Assembly: GCF_913060805.1 (NCBI RefSeq)
Contig: NZ_CAJXTC010000001.1
Location: 270,968 to 334,967 of the forward strand
Length of the DNA stretch: 64,000 bases
DNA from: an uncultured Draconibacterium sp.
Lineage (GTDB): Bacteria; Bacteroidota; Bacteroidia; Bacteroidales; Prolixibacteraceae
Reading direction: 5' to 3'
The position numbers and the translations under genes are program-made. Of this stretch, positions 53,416 to 62,776 are shown piece by piece. Numbering within the stretch: the first letter of the stretch is position 1; every line of letters begins with the position of its first letter. The notes beneath the pieces are model-generated. The model had not been told where the DNA came from and ran no database searches. It saw only the letters and a program-made list of their open reading frames with translations.

Positions 53416-55872
53416 ATGGAAAACAAGATCAGATTAACAATACTCTTTTTACTGTTCGCATTTATTTCTCATGCCTCGGATGAAGCCACCGAAATATCAG
53501 GAAATGTATACGATAAGGCTACTAATGAGCCCATTCCGTTTGTAAATGTTTGGGTGAAAGGAACTACGCGTGGAACCATGACCGATATCGACGGACATTT
53601 TATTTTGTCTGCATCCTTGGGCGACGACATCAGTTTTTCTTCGGTGGGTTACCAAAAACAGGAGTTAGAAGTATCGGCTCAGCTGGAAATGCCGCTTAAA
53701 ATTTATTTGGAGCCCGATGTTCAGCAAATTAGCGAGATTAAAGTAAGACCCGAAGAATCGCGTGCCAAAGTGCTGTATCGAAAAATAATGGAGCACAAAA
53801 AGGAGAACCGCGATAAGGTTGAAAACTACAACGATTACAAGGCTTTCGAGCGCACTTCTGTTTATATGGCCATCGATAGTACATCGAAGGTAAACCGCAT
53901 TATTCCGAATATGAACGAGGTGACCATGAAACTGGATGACCGCGATATTCGGTTTTCGCCAATATACATGGCCGAGTTGGGAACTCTAACAAGCAACAGA
54001 AAAGACAGTATTGTCTACAATAAAAAGGATGGTATTTTCCCAAAACTTAATCAAACCATTGAAAGTTTGATTCTGTTGAATGTGGTGATCGACCTTGATT
54101 TTTACAAAGACCAGATTAATATTTTGGGGCGTGGTATCGTGTCTCCGTTAAGCAACTCGGCACGTTTGCACTACGATCTTTACCTAAACGACAGTACGCG
54201 TATTGATAGCGTTTGGCATTATAATTTCTCGTTCACTCCAAAAAATAAGTTTAATCCTTTGTTTACCGGACGATTTACTGTTGAGGGCAAAAACTTTGCG
54301 CTAACCAGTATTTACGCTTATGTGCAGGAGGAAGCCAACATTAACTTTGTAAATGGCTACCGATCGAATGTACAATACAAGAAAGACGAAGACGGAACCT
54401 GGTTTTACGATAACCAGCAGATCAGTTTGAATTTGTCGTTGATGCTGAATAAAGATACCGTGTCGAGGTATGGTTCGCAACGTATCGACCAGATTTCGAG
54501 CGGAAACTGGATGGTAAATAAAATAACGCAGTATTCCACTTCCGAGCATTTGAATCAAATACGTGGTTATAACTGGCGGTCGCAACCCGAATTTGCAACC
54601 AGCCTGATGTCGGACGGAACATACGAACGCGTTGACAAGTTGAAGGAAAACCAGGTGGTTAAAGGTATCGACGCCATTGGCGGAATGGTGCTTACCAGTT
54701 ATGTCGATTTGGGAAAAATTGAGCTGGGGCCGGTATTCGATATTTACAGTACCAACGCCATCGAAGGGCAGCGCTTTTCGTTGCCTTTCCGAACCGGCGA
54801 AAAAATGTGGGAACGTTTTACTGTTGGTGGCTTTTTAGGTTATGGTACCCGAAATAAGGAGCTAAAATACGGTCTGAATTTTGGCTGGCAATTAACACAA
54901 GATGATAAGTTTATTTTGCGCGGTAATTATTCCGACGACTATAACCTGGTTTCGCAGGATAAATACCTGAGGTTTATTAAGAAAAATCCAAATACAAGGG
55001 GTAACGGAAACTTTATTGCTGCAATTACTTCGCGCGAGGAGAACCCGTACTTACAACAGGAGAAAAAGGCACACGTGAATCTGGAGTATAATACCGATAA
55101 TGTAATTCTTGAGGGAGGTGCTTATTTTTCTTCCAATCATAGCACGCCATCTATTCATTACGTGAATAATGGTGTTGATTATAACCATTATTCGGCATAT
55201 GGAGCACTGTTTAACGCACGTTTGGCGTTTGGCCAGTATTACGACCAGTATTATTTTATGCGTGTGTATTATATCGACCAAACACCGGTTATAAACTTAA
55301 GCTGGGATATTGGTCAGGCCTATGTGCCGGGCGATAACACACCTGATTTTGGTATGTATTCGCATTTTCATGGATCTGTAGTTGGAAAAGTAAACTGGGG
55401 CCCAACATTTATGCGCTACATGGTTAACGGTGGTTATTTGTTTGGCGATGCTCCTTACGATTTGCTTGACATGCCGGTTGGTTCGCAATCGCTTGGTTTT
55501 GCCAAATACCGCTTTAACCTGTTGCACCAGGCATCGTTTGCCCACAACGTATATACCAACGTTCACCTCGACTGGGTTGGCGGTGGAATTATCTTTAACA
55601 AATTGCCATTGATCAAACACTTGAAATTACGTGAAATGGTTTCGTTAAAAGCACACTATGGCGACAGAACGAGTTCGTACAAACCAATATTCGATCTGCC
55701 CGAAGCATTTTCGCAGGATTTAACGGCTCCGTATGCTGAGCTCGGGTTAGGAATCACAAATATTTTTAAGGTGCTGCGTGTAGAATATATTCACCAGTTG
55801 GGTGGAACTTACATGGATAGAAGTTTTACCGACAACAGCGGAATACGATTCAGGGCAGAAATGAGCTTCTAG
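53416..55872 (+). CDS. DUF5686-type outer-membrane protein with carboxypeptidase-like domain
   Basis: An 818-residue exported protein. After a signal peptide (FISHAS) comes a carboxypeptidase-like regulatory domain (ISGNVYDKATNEPIPFVNVW, GTMTDIDGHFILSA) to about residue 105. The remainder, starting with EESRAKVLYRKIMEHKKENR, fits the DUF5686 family and ends in barrel-like strands (IRFRAEMSF). Proteins of this type are predicted outer-membrane barrels of unknown function in Bacteroidota. No SusD partner is adjacent, which separates it from SusC. Confidence 0.85.
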   Translation: MENKIRLTILFLLFAFISHASDEATEISGNVYDKATNEPIPFVNVWVKGTTRGTMTDIDGHFILSASLGDDISFSSVGYQKQELEVSAQLEMPLKIYLEPDVQQISEIKVRPEESRAKVLYRKIMEHKKENRDKVENYNDYKAFERTSVYMAIDSTSKVNRIIPNMNEVTMKLDDRDIRFSPIYMAELGTLTSNRKDSIVYNKKDGIFPKLNQTIESLILLNVVIDLDFYKDQINILGRGIVSPLSNSARLHYDLYLNDSTRIDSVWHYNFSFTPKNKFNPLFTGRFTVEGKNFALTSIYAYVQEEANINFVNGYRSNVQYKKDEDGTWFYDNQQISLNLSLMLNKDTVSRYGSQRIDQISSGNWMVNKITQYSTSEHLNQIRGYNWRSQPEFATSLMSDGTYERVDKLKENQVVKGIDAIGGMVLTSYVDLGKIELGPVFDIYSTNAIEGQRFSLPFRTGEKMWERFTVGGFLGYGTRNKELKYGLNFGWQLTQDDKFILRGNYSDDYNLVSQDKYLRFIKKNPNTRGNGNFIAAITSREENPYLQQEKKAHVNLEYNTDNVILEGGAYFSSNHSTPSIHYVNNGVDYNHYSAYGALFNARLAFGQYYDQYYFMRVYYIDQTPVINLSWDIGQAYVPGDNTPDFGMYSHFHGSVVGKVNWGPTFMRYMVNGGYLFGDAPYDLLDMPVGSQSLGFAKYRFNLLHQASFAHNVYTNVHLDWVGGGIIFNKLPLIKHLKLREMVSLKAHYGDRTSSYKPIFDLPEAFSQDLTAPYAELGLGITNIFKVLRVEYIHQLGGTYMDRSFTDNSGIRFRAEMSF

Positions 55873-55886
55873 AAAAACGAAAATTT

Positions 55887-56948
55887 CTATTTCTGATTAT
55901 TAGCCCTTTTCCAACGCTCGCGAGCCAGTTTCTGCAAGTCGGCAACTTTGTCCGATTCGTCGATGATTTCCAGACCAAAAAGCGTCTCAATTACATCTTC
56001 CATGGTAACAAGGCCTACAACGGTTCCAAACTCGTCGGCAACCATTGTCATGTGTTGTTTTTCAAGGATCAATTTATCGAGTAACCCGGCAACCGAAAGG
56101 CTGTCTTCAACAAAAAATATTTTCCGGCGAATTTCTACTGCCTGGCGGCTGTGTTTGTCGGCGGCAATATTTTCCAGAATAGCATCTTTTAAAATAAAGC
56201 CCGTAAAGTTGTCCGAGTTCTCGTCGTACACCGGAATACGCGAAAACTGGAATGGATTGTAGTTCTTAAATATTTCTCCCAGCGTTTGGTTTTCATCCAG
56301 TGTGAACACCACACTGCGAGGCGTCATAATATCTTTCACCTCCATGTTTTCTAGACGCAGCAGGTTTTGAATGATCGATTTTTCTTCTTTGTCGATAGCA
56401 CCGCTTTTTAAACCGGCATCGGCCATTGCGGCAACATCGGCACGGTTCAATACACTTTTTTCACCCTCTTTTTTTATCAGGTGCGTTACCCATTTGCTTA
56501 ACCAAACAAACGGAGCAAGAACAATCATCAAACCTTTTAACGAGCGCACAGTAAACGGTGTTAGATTTTTCCAGTAAGTAGCTCCAATGGTTTTTGGTAT
56601 AATTTCAGAAAGAATGAGAATGGCCAGCGTCATTAAACCTGCGATGAGCGACTCGTATGTAGCCTCGAATATAAAGAGGTTTATTTTGGCCGTTCCGAAG
56701 AGTTTGCCGGCTTGTACTCCAACTCCAATGGCTCCAACGGTGTGTGCAATTGTATTTAGCGTTAAAATGGCCGATAACGGGCGGTCGATATCGTCTTTTA
56801 AATAACTCAAGCGTTTTCCCAATCCCGGCTTTTCCATTTGCATTCGGCTAACATACGAAGGTGTGATGCTGAGCAAAACGGCTTCCCAAACGGAACATAG
56901 AAACGAGAAAAGTATTGATACGAAAAAGAAAAAGAGTAGTATCGCCAT
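55887..56948 (-). CDS. CNNM/CBS-domain membrane protein (hemolysin C/CorC-like)
   Basis: A 353-residue protein with a DUF21/CNNM membrane domain (three or four helices; WEAVLLSITPSYVSRMQMEK, ILILSEIIPKTIGATYWKNL) and a pair of CBS domains (IMTPRSVVFTLDENQTLGEI; HMTMVADEFGTVVGLVTMED). Such proteins are linked to Mg2+ or Co2+ efflux. The C-terminal CorC domain of longer members is absent. The start at 56948 is preferred because an ATG at 57026 would add an odd aromatic extension before the first helix. It ends 14 bases from the convergent DUF5686 gene. Confidence 0.87.
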   Translation of the reverse strand: MAILLFFFFVSILFSFLCSVWEAVLLSITPSYVSRMQMEKPGLGKRLSYLKDDIDRPLSAILTLNTIAHTVGAIGVGVQAGKLFGTAKINLFIFEATYESLIAGLMTLAILILSEIIPKTIGATYWKNLTPFTVRSLKGLMIVLAPFVWLSKWVTHLIKKEGEKSVLNRADVAAMADAGLKSGAIDKEEKSIIQNLLRLENMEVKDIMTPRSVVFTLDENQTLGEIFKNYNPFQFSRIPVYDENSDNFTGFILKDAILENIAADKHSRQAVEIRRKIFFVEDSLSVAGLLDKLILEKQHMTMVADEFGTVVGLVTMEDVIETLFGLEIIDESDKVADLQKLARERWKRANNQK

Positions 56949-57105
56949 ATAACTATAACAATGTTTTATACGAAAATAGAAAAATAATCGGGAATTAAAT
57001 AGCTCGAAGTTTGGTGCGTAATCCATTTATTTGAAGAATATGAGTTTTGTCTCATGGGGAATCTGCTTATTTTGCTATTCTTGCAAAACAACTAAATCGA
57101 ATCTT

Positions 57106-58284
57106 ATGAAACAACGAATCCTGTCGATTGATATAATGCGTGGTTTAACGCTTTTTCTCATGCTTTTTGTAAACGATTTGTACATGCCCGGAGTTCCTGC
57201 ATGGCTGGGGCATACAACGGCCGATTTCGACGGAATGGGACTTGCCGACTGGGTTTTTCCCGGCTTTCTTTTTATGGTGGGAATGGCAGTGCCGTTTGCC
57301 GTACAAAGCAGAATTAAAAAGGGGCACGCCAACCTTACTATTCTTTACCATATTTTGCTTCGAACGGTTAGCTTGCTAATTATTGGTGTGTTAATGGTAA
57401 ACGTTTCCCGTTTAAATCCGGAATTAACGGGATTGCCGAAAAATTTGTGGGCGATTCTGGTTTATGTCTGCATTTTCCTGGTTTGGAACAATTACAAGAA
57501 TATGCAGCCCTGGTTGGTATATCTGTTGAAAGGAACCGGAATAGCCGGCTTGATTATTCTGGCAGCAATTTTTAAATCGGGTACAGCAGAAGCCGTAAGT
57601 TGGTTGCATACCAGCTGGTGGGGAATACTCGGATTAATTGGCTGGGGCTACTTGGCCGCTTCGTTGGTTTACCTGCTGGTTAAGGACAATCTATTGCAAA
57701 TTGCCGCTTTTTGGGCCTTGTTTTTTGTACTGAATATTCTATCGCAATTAAATCTGCTGGACTTCTTAAACCCGGTGAAACCTGTTTTTGGCGTGCTGCT
57801 AAGCGGGAACACGCCGTCGATTGTTTTGGCAGGCTTGTTCTTTAGTGTTTTAATCCGGCGGATTGGTTTTGCCGATTATCAAAAGCTAATCAAAACAAGT
57901 GTGATTATCGGTGTTGTTTTGCTCATAGCCGGATTTATTTTGCGTCAGTGGTTCATTATCTCAAAAATTCAGGGAACCCCAAGTTGGGCGATGATTTGTA
58001 ACGGAATTAGTGTGCTGGTATTTGTAGTTCTTTACATCGTTATCGATTTATTCAAGCTCACCAAATGGACTGTTGTATTTAAGCCTGCCGGGCAAAACTC
58101 ATTAACAACATATCTTGCCCCTGATATTTTATACTACTCGATGTGGTTAAGCGGAATACCGGTATTGATCTACAAACAGTCGGAAATGGCTGGAGTTGTT
58201 ATTTTGGGATCGGTGTTGTGGGCATTGGCAATGATCGGATTTGCTGCGCTGTTGGCCAGAATTGGAATTCGACTTCGTTTATAA
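57106..58284 (+). CDS. DUF5009/NagX-type multi-pass membrane protein
   Basis: A 392-residue membrane protein with about 10 helices. The N-terminal signature RILSIDIMRGLTLFLMLFVN with DWVFPGFLFMVGMAVPF is shared with the DUF5009/heparan-alpha-glucosaminide acetyltransferase-like group, which includes NagX of GlcNAc-use operons. It may acetylate or transport an amino sugar; not proven. The ATG at 57106 is preferred over the TTG at 57031. A TTTG-N18-TATTTTG pair (57046-57074) could be its promoter. Confidence 0.83.
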   Translation: MKQRILSIDIMRGLTLFLMLFVNDLYMPGVPAWLGHTTADFDGMGLADWVFPGFLFMVGMAVPFAVQSRIKKGHANLTILYHILLRTVSLLIIGVLMVNVSRLNPELTGLPKNLWAILVYVCIFLVWNNYKNMQPWLVYLLKGTGIAGLIILAAIFKSGTAEAVSWLHTSWWGILGLIGWGYLAASLVYLLVKDNLLQIAAFWALFFVLNILSQLNLLDFLNPVKPVFGVLLSGNTPSIVLAGLFFSVLIRRIGFADYQKLIKTSVIIGVVLLIAGFILRQWFIISKIQGTPSWAMICNGISVLVFVVLYIVIDLFKLTKWTVVFKPAGQNSLTTYLAPDILYYSMWLSGIPVLIYKQSEMAGVVILGSVLWALAMIGFAALLARIGIRLRL

Positions 58285-58315
58285 GTTTCCTGCTACGATG
58301 AGTCCTAAAATAAAA

Positions 58316-58345
58316 AATCCGTTTTCCAAAATCGGAAAACGGATT
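58316..58345. terminator. Terminator between DUF5009-type and AraC-type genes
   Basis: AATCCGTTTTCC (58316-58327) pairs perfectly with GGAAAACGGATT (58334-58345). The long A-run on the left gives a T-run on the minus strand, so it mainly ends the AraC-type gene. Confidence 0.82.
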
Positions 58346-58511
58346 AAGAGGGAAACTTTTTTTAGGAAGGAGAATACGCTGTTTTCCTGAACAGAGTAAT
58401 TTCGCTTTCTTGTTTCTCAAAAATACGTTGATACGTTCAATCAGGCGTTCGGAGTTATAAAACTGAACCAAAAATTGTGAATTTAGAGTTCGGGTTTATA
58501 AAATCTGAAAC

Positions 58512-59687
58512 TTAATTTGATGAGTTTCTTTTACTTGCTAAGTATTTTGCCGGTGTGGTACCTTTTGCTTTTTTGAAGGCCTCGTAAAAGGTAGTTTTGG
58601 AGTTAAAACCGGCTTCGAAACCAATTGCCGTTATGGTTAGTGAGGCATTTGCCGGATCTTCAATCAGTGATATCGCTTTTTTGATGCGGTAACTATTTAC
58701 AAATTCGAAAAAGTTTTGGTGAAACGATTGGTTCAATATCTGCGAAATCTGGTGGCTGCTAATTTTTGTTTCAGCAGCAAGATCTTTTATACGCAACTGC
58801 GAATTTAAATAAGGCTCGTGTTTTTCCATGTATTCAACCAACTTTGCTTTTAGTTTTTCCGACTGCTCGGAAGTCAGTGCCGACGAAGCATATTTAATTG
58901 GCTCAATAATGCTGTTGCCGTCTTCCATATGAAGTTTCAGCCAGCCTTTTTTTATGGCTGCAGAATGTTTGTACGAAGTCAGTGCGTCGAACCCGATAAC
59001 AACCAGTGTTACCAGCTGCACCACGTCGTAAATGTTGTAAAGCACGAAGTTGAACGGTAATTCGTAATAGGTAAGAAACACAGAGACTAATTCAACCACG
59101 TAAATGGTCATGCAGAGTTTTATAATCAGCTGAGTAAGGTGAAAATCAGTTTTCGATATGTCGGAATAGATAATTTTAATCTTCTCGTTAAAATTCTTAA
59201 AACGTTGCAGTGCCCCCGAAAAGAACGTGAAATTTACGCTGACCAGAAAAATCCATTCCCAAACAAAATTCTCGACATCGGATTCCAGGTCGCCAAAGTT
59301 TTGAAATTCAATAATTTTATCTTGTGCCGACATGGCAAAAGTGGGGATGTAAACCAATAAACTTACAACGAACGGGCCTAAAAAAAGGATGTCGGATTTT
59401 ATAAACTTTAAGCGCTGAAATTCCTGGCTTCGCGCATATAAATAAATCATTGGGCCAACCAGAATGTTTAGCGGTTCGTTGATGTATAAAAGGTGGGGGA
59501 TTTTTACAATTAACCCGGTTTGTAATAAAAATTCGGAGAAACAGTCGACAATTACCAACAGCACATAAACCGCCAGAGGTAAATACCAGTTGAGTTTGAA
59601 ACTCACTCGCAGCAGAAACAGCAGTAGAACTATGCCGAAACCAATCTCAGCAAGTAATAAGAGATTCCATATTGTAATGTCGGGCAT
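58512..59687 (-). CDS. Membrane-anchored AraC-family transcription regulator
   Basis: A 391-residue protein with seven or so N-terminal hydrophobic helices (ITIWNLLLLAEIGFGIVLLL to about residue 235), then an AraC-type DNA-binding domain with two helix-turn-helix motifs (RIKDLAAETKISSHQISQIL; SLTITAIGFEAGFNSKTTFY and FKKAKGTTPAKYL). The membrane part could sense a signal and place DNA binding near the membrane. It is a known architecture in Bacteroidota; targets are not evident. Confidence 0.9.
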   Translation of the reverse strand: MPDITIWNLLLLAEIGFGIVLLLFLLRVSFKLNWYLPLAVYVLLVIVDCFSEFLLQTGLIVKIPHLLYINEPLNILVGPMIYLYARSQEFQRLKFIKSDILFLGPFVVSLLVYIPTFAMSAQDKIIEFQNFGDLESDVENFVWEWIFLVSVNFTFFSGALQRFKNFNEKIKIIYSDISKTDFHLTQLIIKLCMTIYVVELVSVFLTYYELPFNFVLYNIYDVVQLVTLVVIGFDALTSYKHSAAIKKGWLKLHMEDGNSIIEPIKYASSALTSEQSEKLKAKLVEYMEKHEPYLNSQLRIKDLAAETKISSHQISQILNQSFHQNFFEFVNSYRIKKAISLIEDPANASLTITAIGFEAGFNSKTTFYEAFKKAKGTTPAKYLASKRNSSN

Positions 59688-59710
59688 TTTGTTAATTGTT
59701 TATAGCTAAA

Positions 59711-59718
59711 CAAAAATA
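59711..59718 (-). promoter_or_regulatory. -7 box (TATTTTTG, minus strand) for the AraC-type gene
   Basis: TATTTTTG on the minus strand matches TAnnTTTG, 23 bases upstream of the ATG at 59687. No clear -33 element. Confidence 0.5.
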
Positions 59719-59782
59719 AGAAAAATACCTTTTAATGTGTTTTTAGGGTGCTGCGAAAATAAAACTGTTAACAACAGGGCAT

Positions 59783-59813
59783 AAAAAAAGTCCGGCGGAA
59801 ACCGAACTTTTCA
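59783..59813 (-). terminator. Terminator after the cold-shock gene
   Basis: On the minus strand AAGTTCGG pairs with CCGGACTT (one mismatch) around the loop TTTCCG, followed by seven T. Confidence 0.8.
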
Positions 59814-59830
59814 TCAAAGCAATATAATAA

Positions 59831-60022
59831 CTATACAAGTTTTACATTTACTGCGTTAAGACCTTTGCGGCCTTCTTCAAGATCAAAAGTTACTTCGTCG
59901 TTTTCTTGAATTTCATCTTTACATCCACTTACGTGAACGAAATACTCTTTTGTTGATTCTGCATCTTTAATGAAACCAAAACCTTTGGTGTCGTTAAAGA
60001 ATTTTACTGTTCCTTTATTCAT
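59831..60022 (-). CDS. Cold-shock domain protein (CspA family)
   Basis: A 63-residue RNA/ssDNA-binding beta-barrel. The RNA-binding motifs are KGFGFIKD (RNP1) and YFVHVSG (RNP2); MNKGTVKFFNDTKGFGFI is the classic start, although CKDEIQENDEVTF shows a Cys-Lys insert typical of Bacteroidota members. Monocistronic with its own terminator. TAGCTTGC on the minus strand near 60050 may be its -7 element. Confidence 0.93.
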   Translation of the reverse strand: MNKGTVKFFNDTKGFGFIKDAESTKEYFVHVSGCKDEIQENDEVTFDLEEGRKGLNAVNVKLV

Positions 60023-60189
60023 TTTATTCTTAAAAAAATTATGGGCGCAAGCTACGATAATTTTTTGAAATAAATAACATAAATTTTTGGTGTTAACTTT
60101 TTAATAGTATTCCGTTCATCAAATACGTTAAAATATAGTCGGAATCGGGTTTTCGTTACCTAATTTCCTCAAACAGAAAGCTCAAAAGA

Positions 60190-60954
60190 TTAAAAATGTT
60201 GTTCCAATGCTGATCTCCACCACGAGAAATAAGTGCTTTCAAGTGCATGTTGATCAGGAAAAGGATAAAATTTGAAGTGCTCGTTTTCGCCAATAAAAAA
60301 TCCATCTTCAATAGTTCGGTAGGGGAGTTCGCTTTGTCGCACACGCAAAACCGTTTTGGTCAGTCTTTCGTCCGACTGGTGTAGTTTGATCAAACATTCC
60401 CTCAGGTGTGCCGGATTTCGGTACGGTAAATTTTTTATCGGAAGCAGCGGGTCGTTGGCCAGGTCGTTTAGCTGAAGTTCAACAAAGAATAATTTAGGTA
60501 CCGAAACCGGTTTTGTGGTATCGGTTAAAAATTTGATGAACTCAGGAGGGCTTAGTTTACTCGCCACCATCGTTGAGAATGGATTGTATTGCTGGTACAG
60601 GTGAATATCTTTTTTCTCCGATGGTTGGTATTCGCTGTCGGAAATCTCCAACACTTTGCCATCGTCGGTTACCAGGTAAAGTTTCAGAAGGGCATCCAGC
60701 GGAATAGTTTCGAAAACGCGGTATATAGAAAGATACACCGAACGTTTTGGTTCGCCGTTTTCGTACGGAATGAGTTTTTTGTTCACGTAATCCTCCGGCA
60801 ATTCGGTTTTGTTCGGATCGATCTCGAAAAATACCGATTGCGAGCGTAGGTTTTTCTTTGTTCCAACGGCCATATAATTACCAAATTCGAAAGGACTTAA
60901 ATGTGAAACGATCAACGATTCGGGAGTGGCTACGAGGTAGTAATGTTTTTCCAT
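60190..60954 (-). CDS. Uncharacterised protein with an internal duplication
   Basis: A 254-residue soluble protein without signal peptide or known motif. Its two halves look alike: SHLSPFEFGNYMAVGTKKN and SKLSPPEFIKFLTDTTKPV are followed in each half by a strand with FFEID or FFVEL, a Pro/Tyr turn (LIPYENGEP; NLPYRNPAH) and another strand pair. This suggests duplication of a domain of about 110 residues. I do not recognise a family. The start is the ATG at 60954. Confidence 0.7.
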   Translation of the reverse strand: MEKHYYLVATPESLIVSHLSPFEFGNYMAVGTKKNLRSQSVFFEIDPNKTELPEDYVNKKLIPYENGEPKRSVYLSIYRVFETIPLDALLKLYLVTDDGKVLEISDSEYQPSEKKDIHLYQQYNPFSTMVASKLSPPEFIKFLTDTTKPVSVPKLFFVELQLNDLANDPLLPIKNLPYRNPAHLRECLIKLHQSDERLTKTVLRVRQSELPYRTIEDGFFIGENEHFKFYPFPDQHALESTYFSWWRSALEQHF

Positions 60955-61223
60955 GACGATATCTTTTTAAGTTTAACGACAGGAAATCATGCAAAAAAAG
61001 AACAATGGTTTTCTGAACGTATATTTCGTTTTTGTGTACGTAATTTCGGGGGCAGGGTTTTCCGAATTTTAAAAACTATGCCTGTAAATTCAGCGTATAT
61101 CAGAGGACGGGAAATAGACGTCGAACAACCATTAACTAAGATGTTTGAGAATATTGCCGTATTATGTTTTAATAAAGGAATGAAAGACTATCTTTAATAA
61201 CTATAAAACTCAAAACCGCTGTT

Positions 61224-61955
61224 ATGAAACGATGGATTTACTGTTTGTCTGCCGCGCTGTTATTTCTTGTTGCCTGTAATTCGGAACCGAAAAAAGAGGC
61301 AGCGGAGAATGCCAGTGAAGAAAGCAGCGGTTTGGAAATCGTACAGCGCCCTTTTCGTAATTCAGAGCAGATTGAATACGAAATATCGGTTGTTAAAGGA
61401 ACAGCAATAAAACACGGTGTGCAGAAGCGGTATTACCTGCACGGAAGTTTATACTCAACCATCCCGTATATTGCCGGCAAAAAACAGGGCGTTGCCTACA
61501 CTTATTACCAGGCATCGTTGGATAGCAAACCACAGGTTTGGAAAGAGCAACCATACGAAGAAGACGAGCTGCACGGCACTTGTAAACGTTATCACCGCGA
61601 TGGAACATTGCAGGCCGAATACAAGTACAAAGACGGATTACGCGCCGTTGGGTTAAAAGAATACACCGAATCGGGGAAAGAGATCGAAGAGCCCAGACTA
61701 ATACTTACAAAACACCGCGTTGCTACCGGGTATTTAATTCAGGCCCAATTAAGTGATGCCTATGATAATGTTGATTTTTACATCGGCGATTTGCTTGAAG
61801 GTAAATATATGCCCCAAAAGATGAAAGCCCTGCAGACAAGAAATGATGTAGGTGAAATAGTGATTTCGCAAACCAGCGGAACCGTTACCATTACTGCTGA
61901 ATATTCTACCCGCTACCGTAACAGGGGAGTGGTAAGTCAAACAATCCAATTATAG
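61224..61955 (+). CDS. Lipoprotein with MORN-like repeats
   Basis: A 243-residue lipoprotein (LLFLVACNSEPKKE with lipidated Cys). Repeats resembling the MORN_2 type are visible (GVQKRYYLHGSLYSTIPYIA; GTCKRYHRDGTLQAEYKYKD). The C-terminal part is not recognisable. Proteins of this kind are scattered in Bacteroidota without known role. A 269-base gap precedes it with no clear promoter; an 84-codon frame at 60943-61197 there looks spurious. Confidence 0.75.
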   Translation: MKRWIYCLSAALLFLVACNSEPKKEAAENASEESSGLEIVQRPFRNSEQIEYEISVVKGTAIKHGVQKRYYLHGSLYSTIPYIAGKKQGVAYTYYQASLDSKPQVWKEQPYEEDELHGTCKRYHRDGTLQAEYKYKDGLRAVGLKEYTESGKEIEEPRLILTKHRVATGYLIQAQLSDAYDNVDFYIGDLLEGKYMPQKMKALQTRNDVGEIVISQTSGTVTITAEYSTRYRNRGVVSQTIQL

Positions 61956-61994
61956 GTTTTAATTGCCGGATGCCTCATTTAATACCAGGGGCGG

Positions 61995-62300
61995 CTTTAC
62001 CAGTCAACGATTCTGTTTGTCCACAGCTATGCCGGAACGCTCCATGATAATAATTTCCTAATCCATGATTGTGCCGGATTAATCCCGCATCATTATTTCC
62101 TTGTCCATAATGGCTCCGGACTTGTCCGGAATGGCTCTGGATCATTCCACAATGATTCCGGACTTGTCCATGACGGCTCTGGATCATTCCACAATGATTC
62201 CGGACTTGTCCATGACGGTTCTGGAACAGTCCACGATGATGCTGGACTTGTCCACAATGAATATGGAACGTTCCAGATTCATGCCGGAATGCTCGGCTCT
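61995..62300. repeat. 21-bp minisatellite, possibly a decayed heptad-repeat gene
   Basis: Units of about 21 bases with TCC...ATG...C(C/T)GGA spacing repeat roughly a dozen times. Two 42-bp copies (62133-62174 and 62175-62216) are identical; a third (62217-62258) has diverged. Minus-strand translation gives heptads like VMDKSGIIVE, but TGA stops recur after the Glu. The plus strand gives open heptads such as LDHSTMIPDLSMTA from a TTG at 62101. It looks like a pseudogene or non-coding satellite. Confidence 0.7.
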
Positions 62301-62429
62301 TTCAATTATTTGTAGCCCAACATCAAAACTGTTTTCCCTTTTTAGGGAAAATGTCGACAGTTGAGCTAGCGAAATCCCGTACTTTACGTCGGGAACAAAA
62401 GGGTAAGGAAAATGCATTACCGCTCACCC

Positions 62430-62775
62430 TGTCGGGAGCTCCCCTCTTGAGGGGAGCCGGTTGTGATTTCAGTTAAATGTTTGAAGAACGCAACAATCCC
62501 TCGTTTGTAACGAAGGGTAAACTGTTTTTGCATTTTTAATGCATAATTTGCTGTCGTTACAAACGACAAAATTCTAGCCCCTCGTTGCAAACGAGGGGCA
62601 GAAGAAAGTGAAAGTTGTTCTGCGGAAATCTGCGTAATCTGCGTGAAACCATTGTAGGGGCAGCGCATTAAAAAAGCCACTCCCCAAAAAAGAGAAGTGG
62701 CTTTGAAATATCTAAGTTTAATAACTTCGATTTGTTTCCCCTTTAGGGGAGATCCCGATTTATCGGGAGAGGAGT
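62430..62775. repeat. Cluster of REP-like hairpins flanked by inverted copies of one motif
   Basis: A motif TCGGGA-N-CTCCCCT...AGGGGA occurs at 62432-62457 on the plus strand and again inverted at 62738-62758. Between them are hairpins CGTT-NNN-AACG: TCGTT/AACGA (62501-62513), TGTCGTT/AACGACA (62552-62568) and GCCCCTCGTT/AACGAGGGGC (62577-62599), plus GCATT/AATGC (62530-62542) and three TCTGCG copies (62619-62643). A further hairpin TCCCGAT/ATCGGGA sits at 62753-62768. No gene. Confidence 0.7.
62671..62704 (-). terminator. Terminator after nqrF
   Basis: On the minus strand AAAGCCACT (from 62704) pairs with AGTGGCTTT (to 62673) around a 14-base loop, then TTTTTT. It is 72 bases beyond the nqrF stop. 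Confidence 0.8.
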
Positions 62776-62776
62776 G

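Noticed and set aside
60943..61197. 84-codon plus-strand frame before the MORN-like lipoprotein
   Set aside because: It overlaps the start of the divergent gene at 60954 and shows no motif; the gap more likely holds promoters.
62101..62364. 87-codon plus-strand frame in the minisatellite
   Set aside because: It starts with TTG, is composed of repeat units, and runs past the array into unrelated sequence; kept as a repeat and not called as a gene.
62417..62680. 87-codon minus-strand frame over the hairpin cluster
   Set aside because: It reads through several palindromes and so is an artefact of non-coding repeats.
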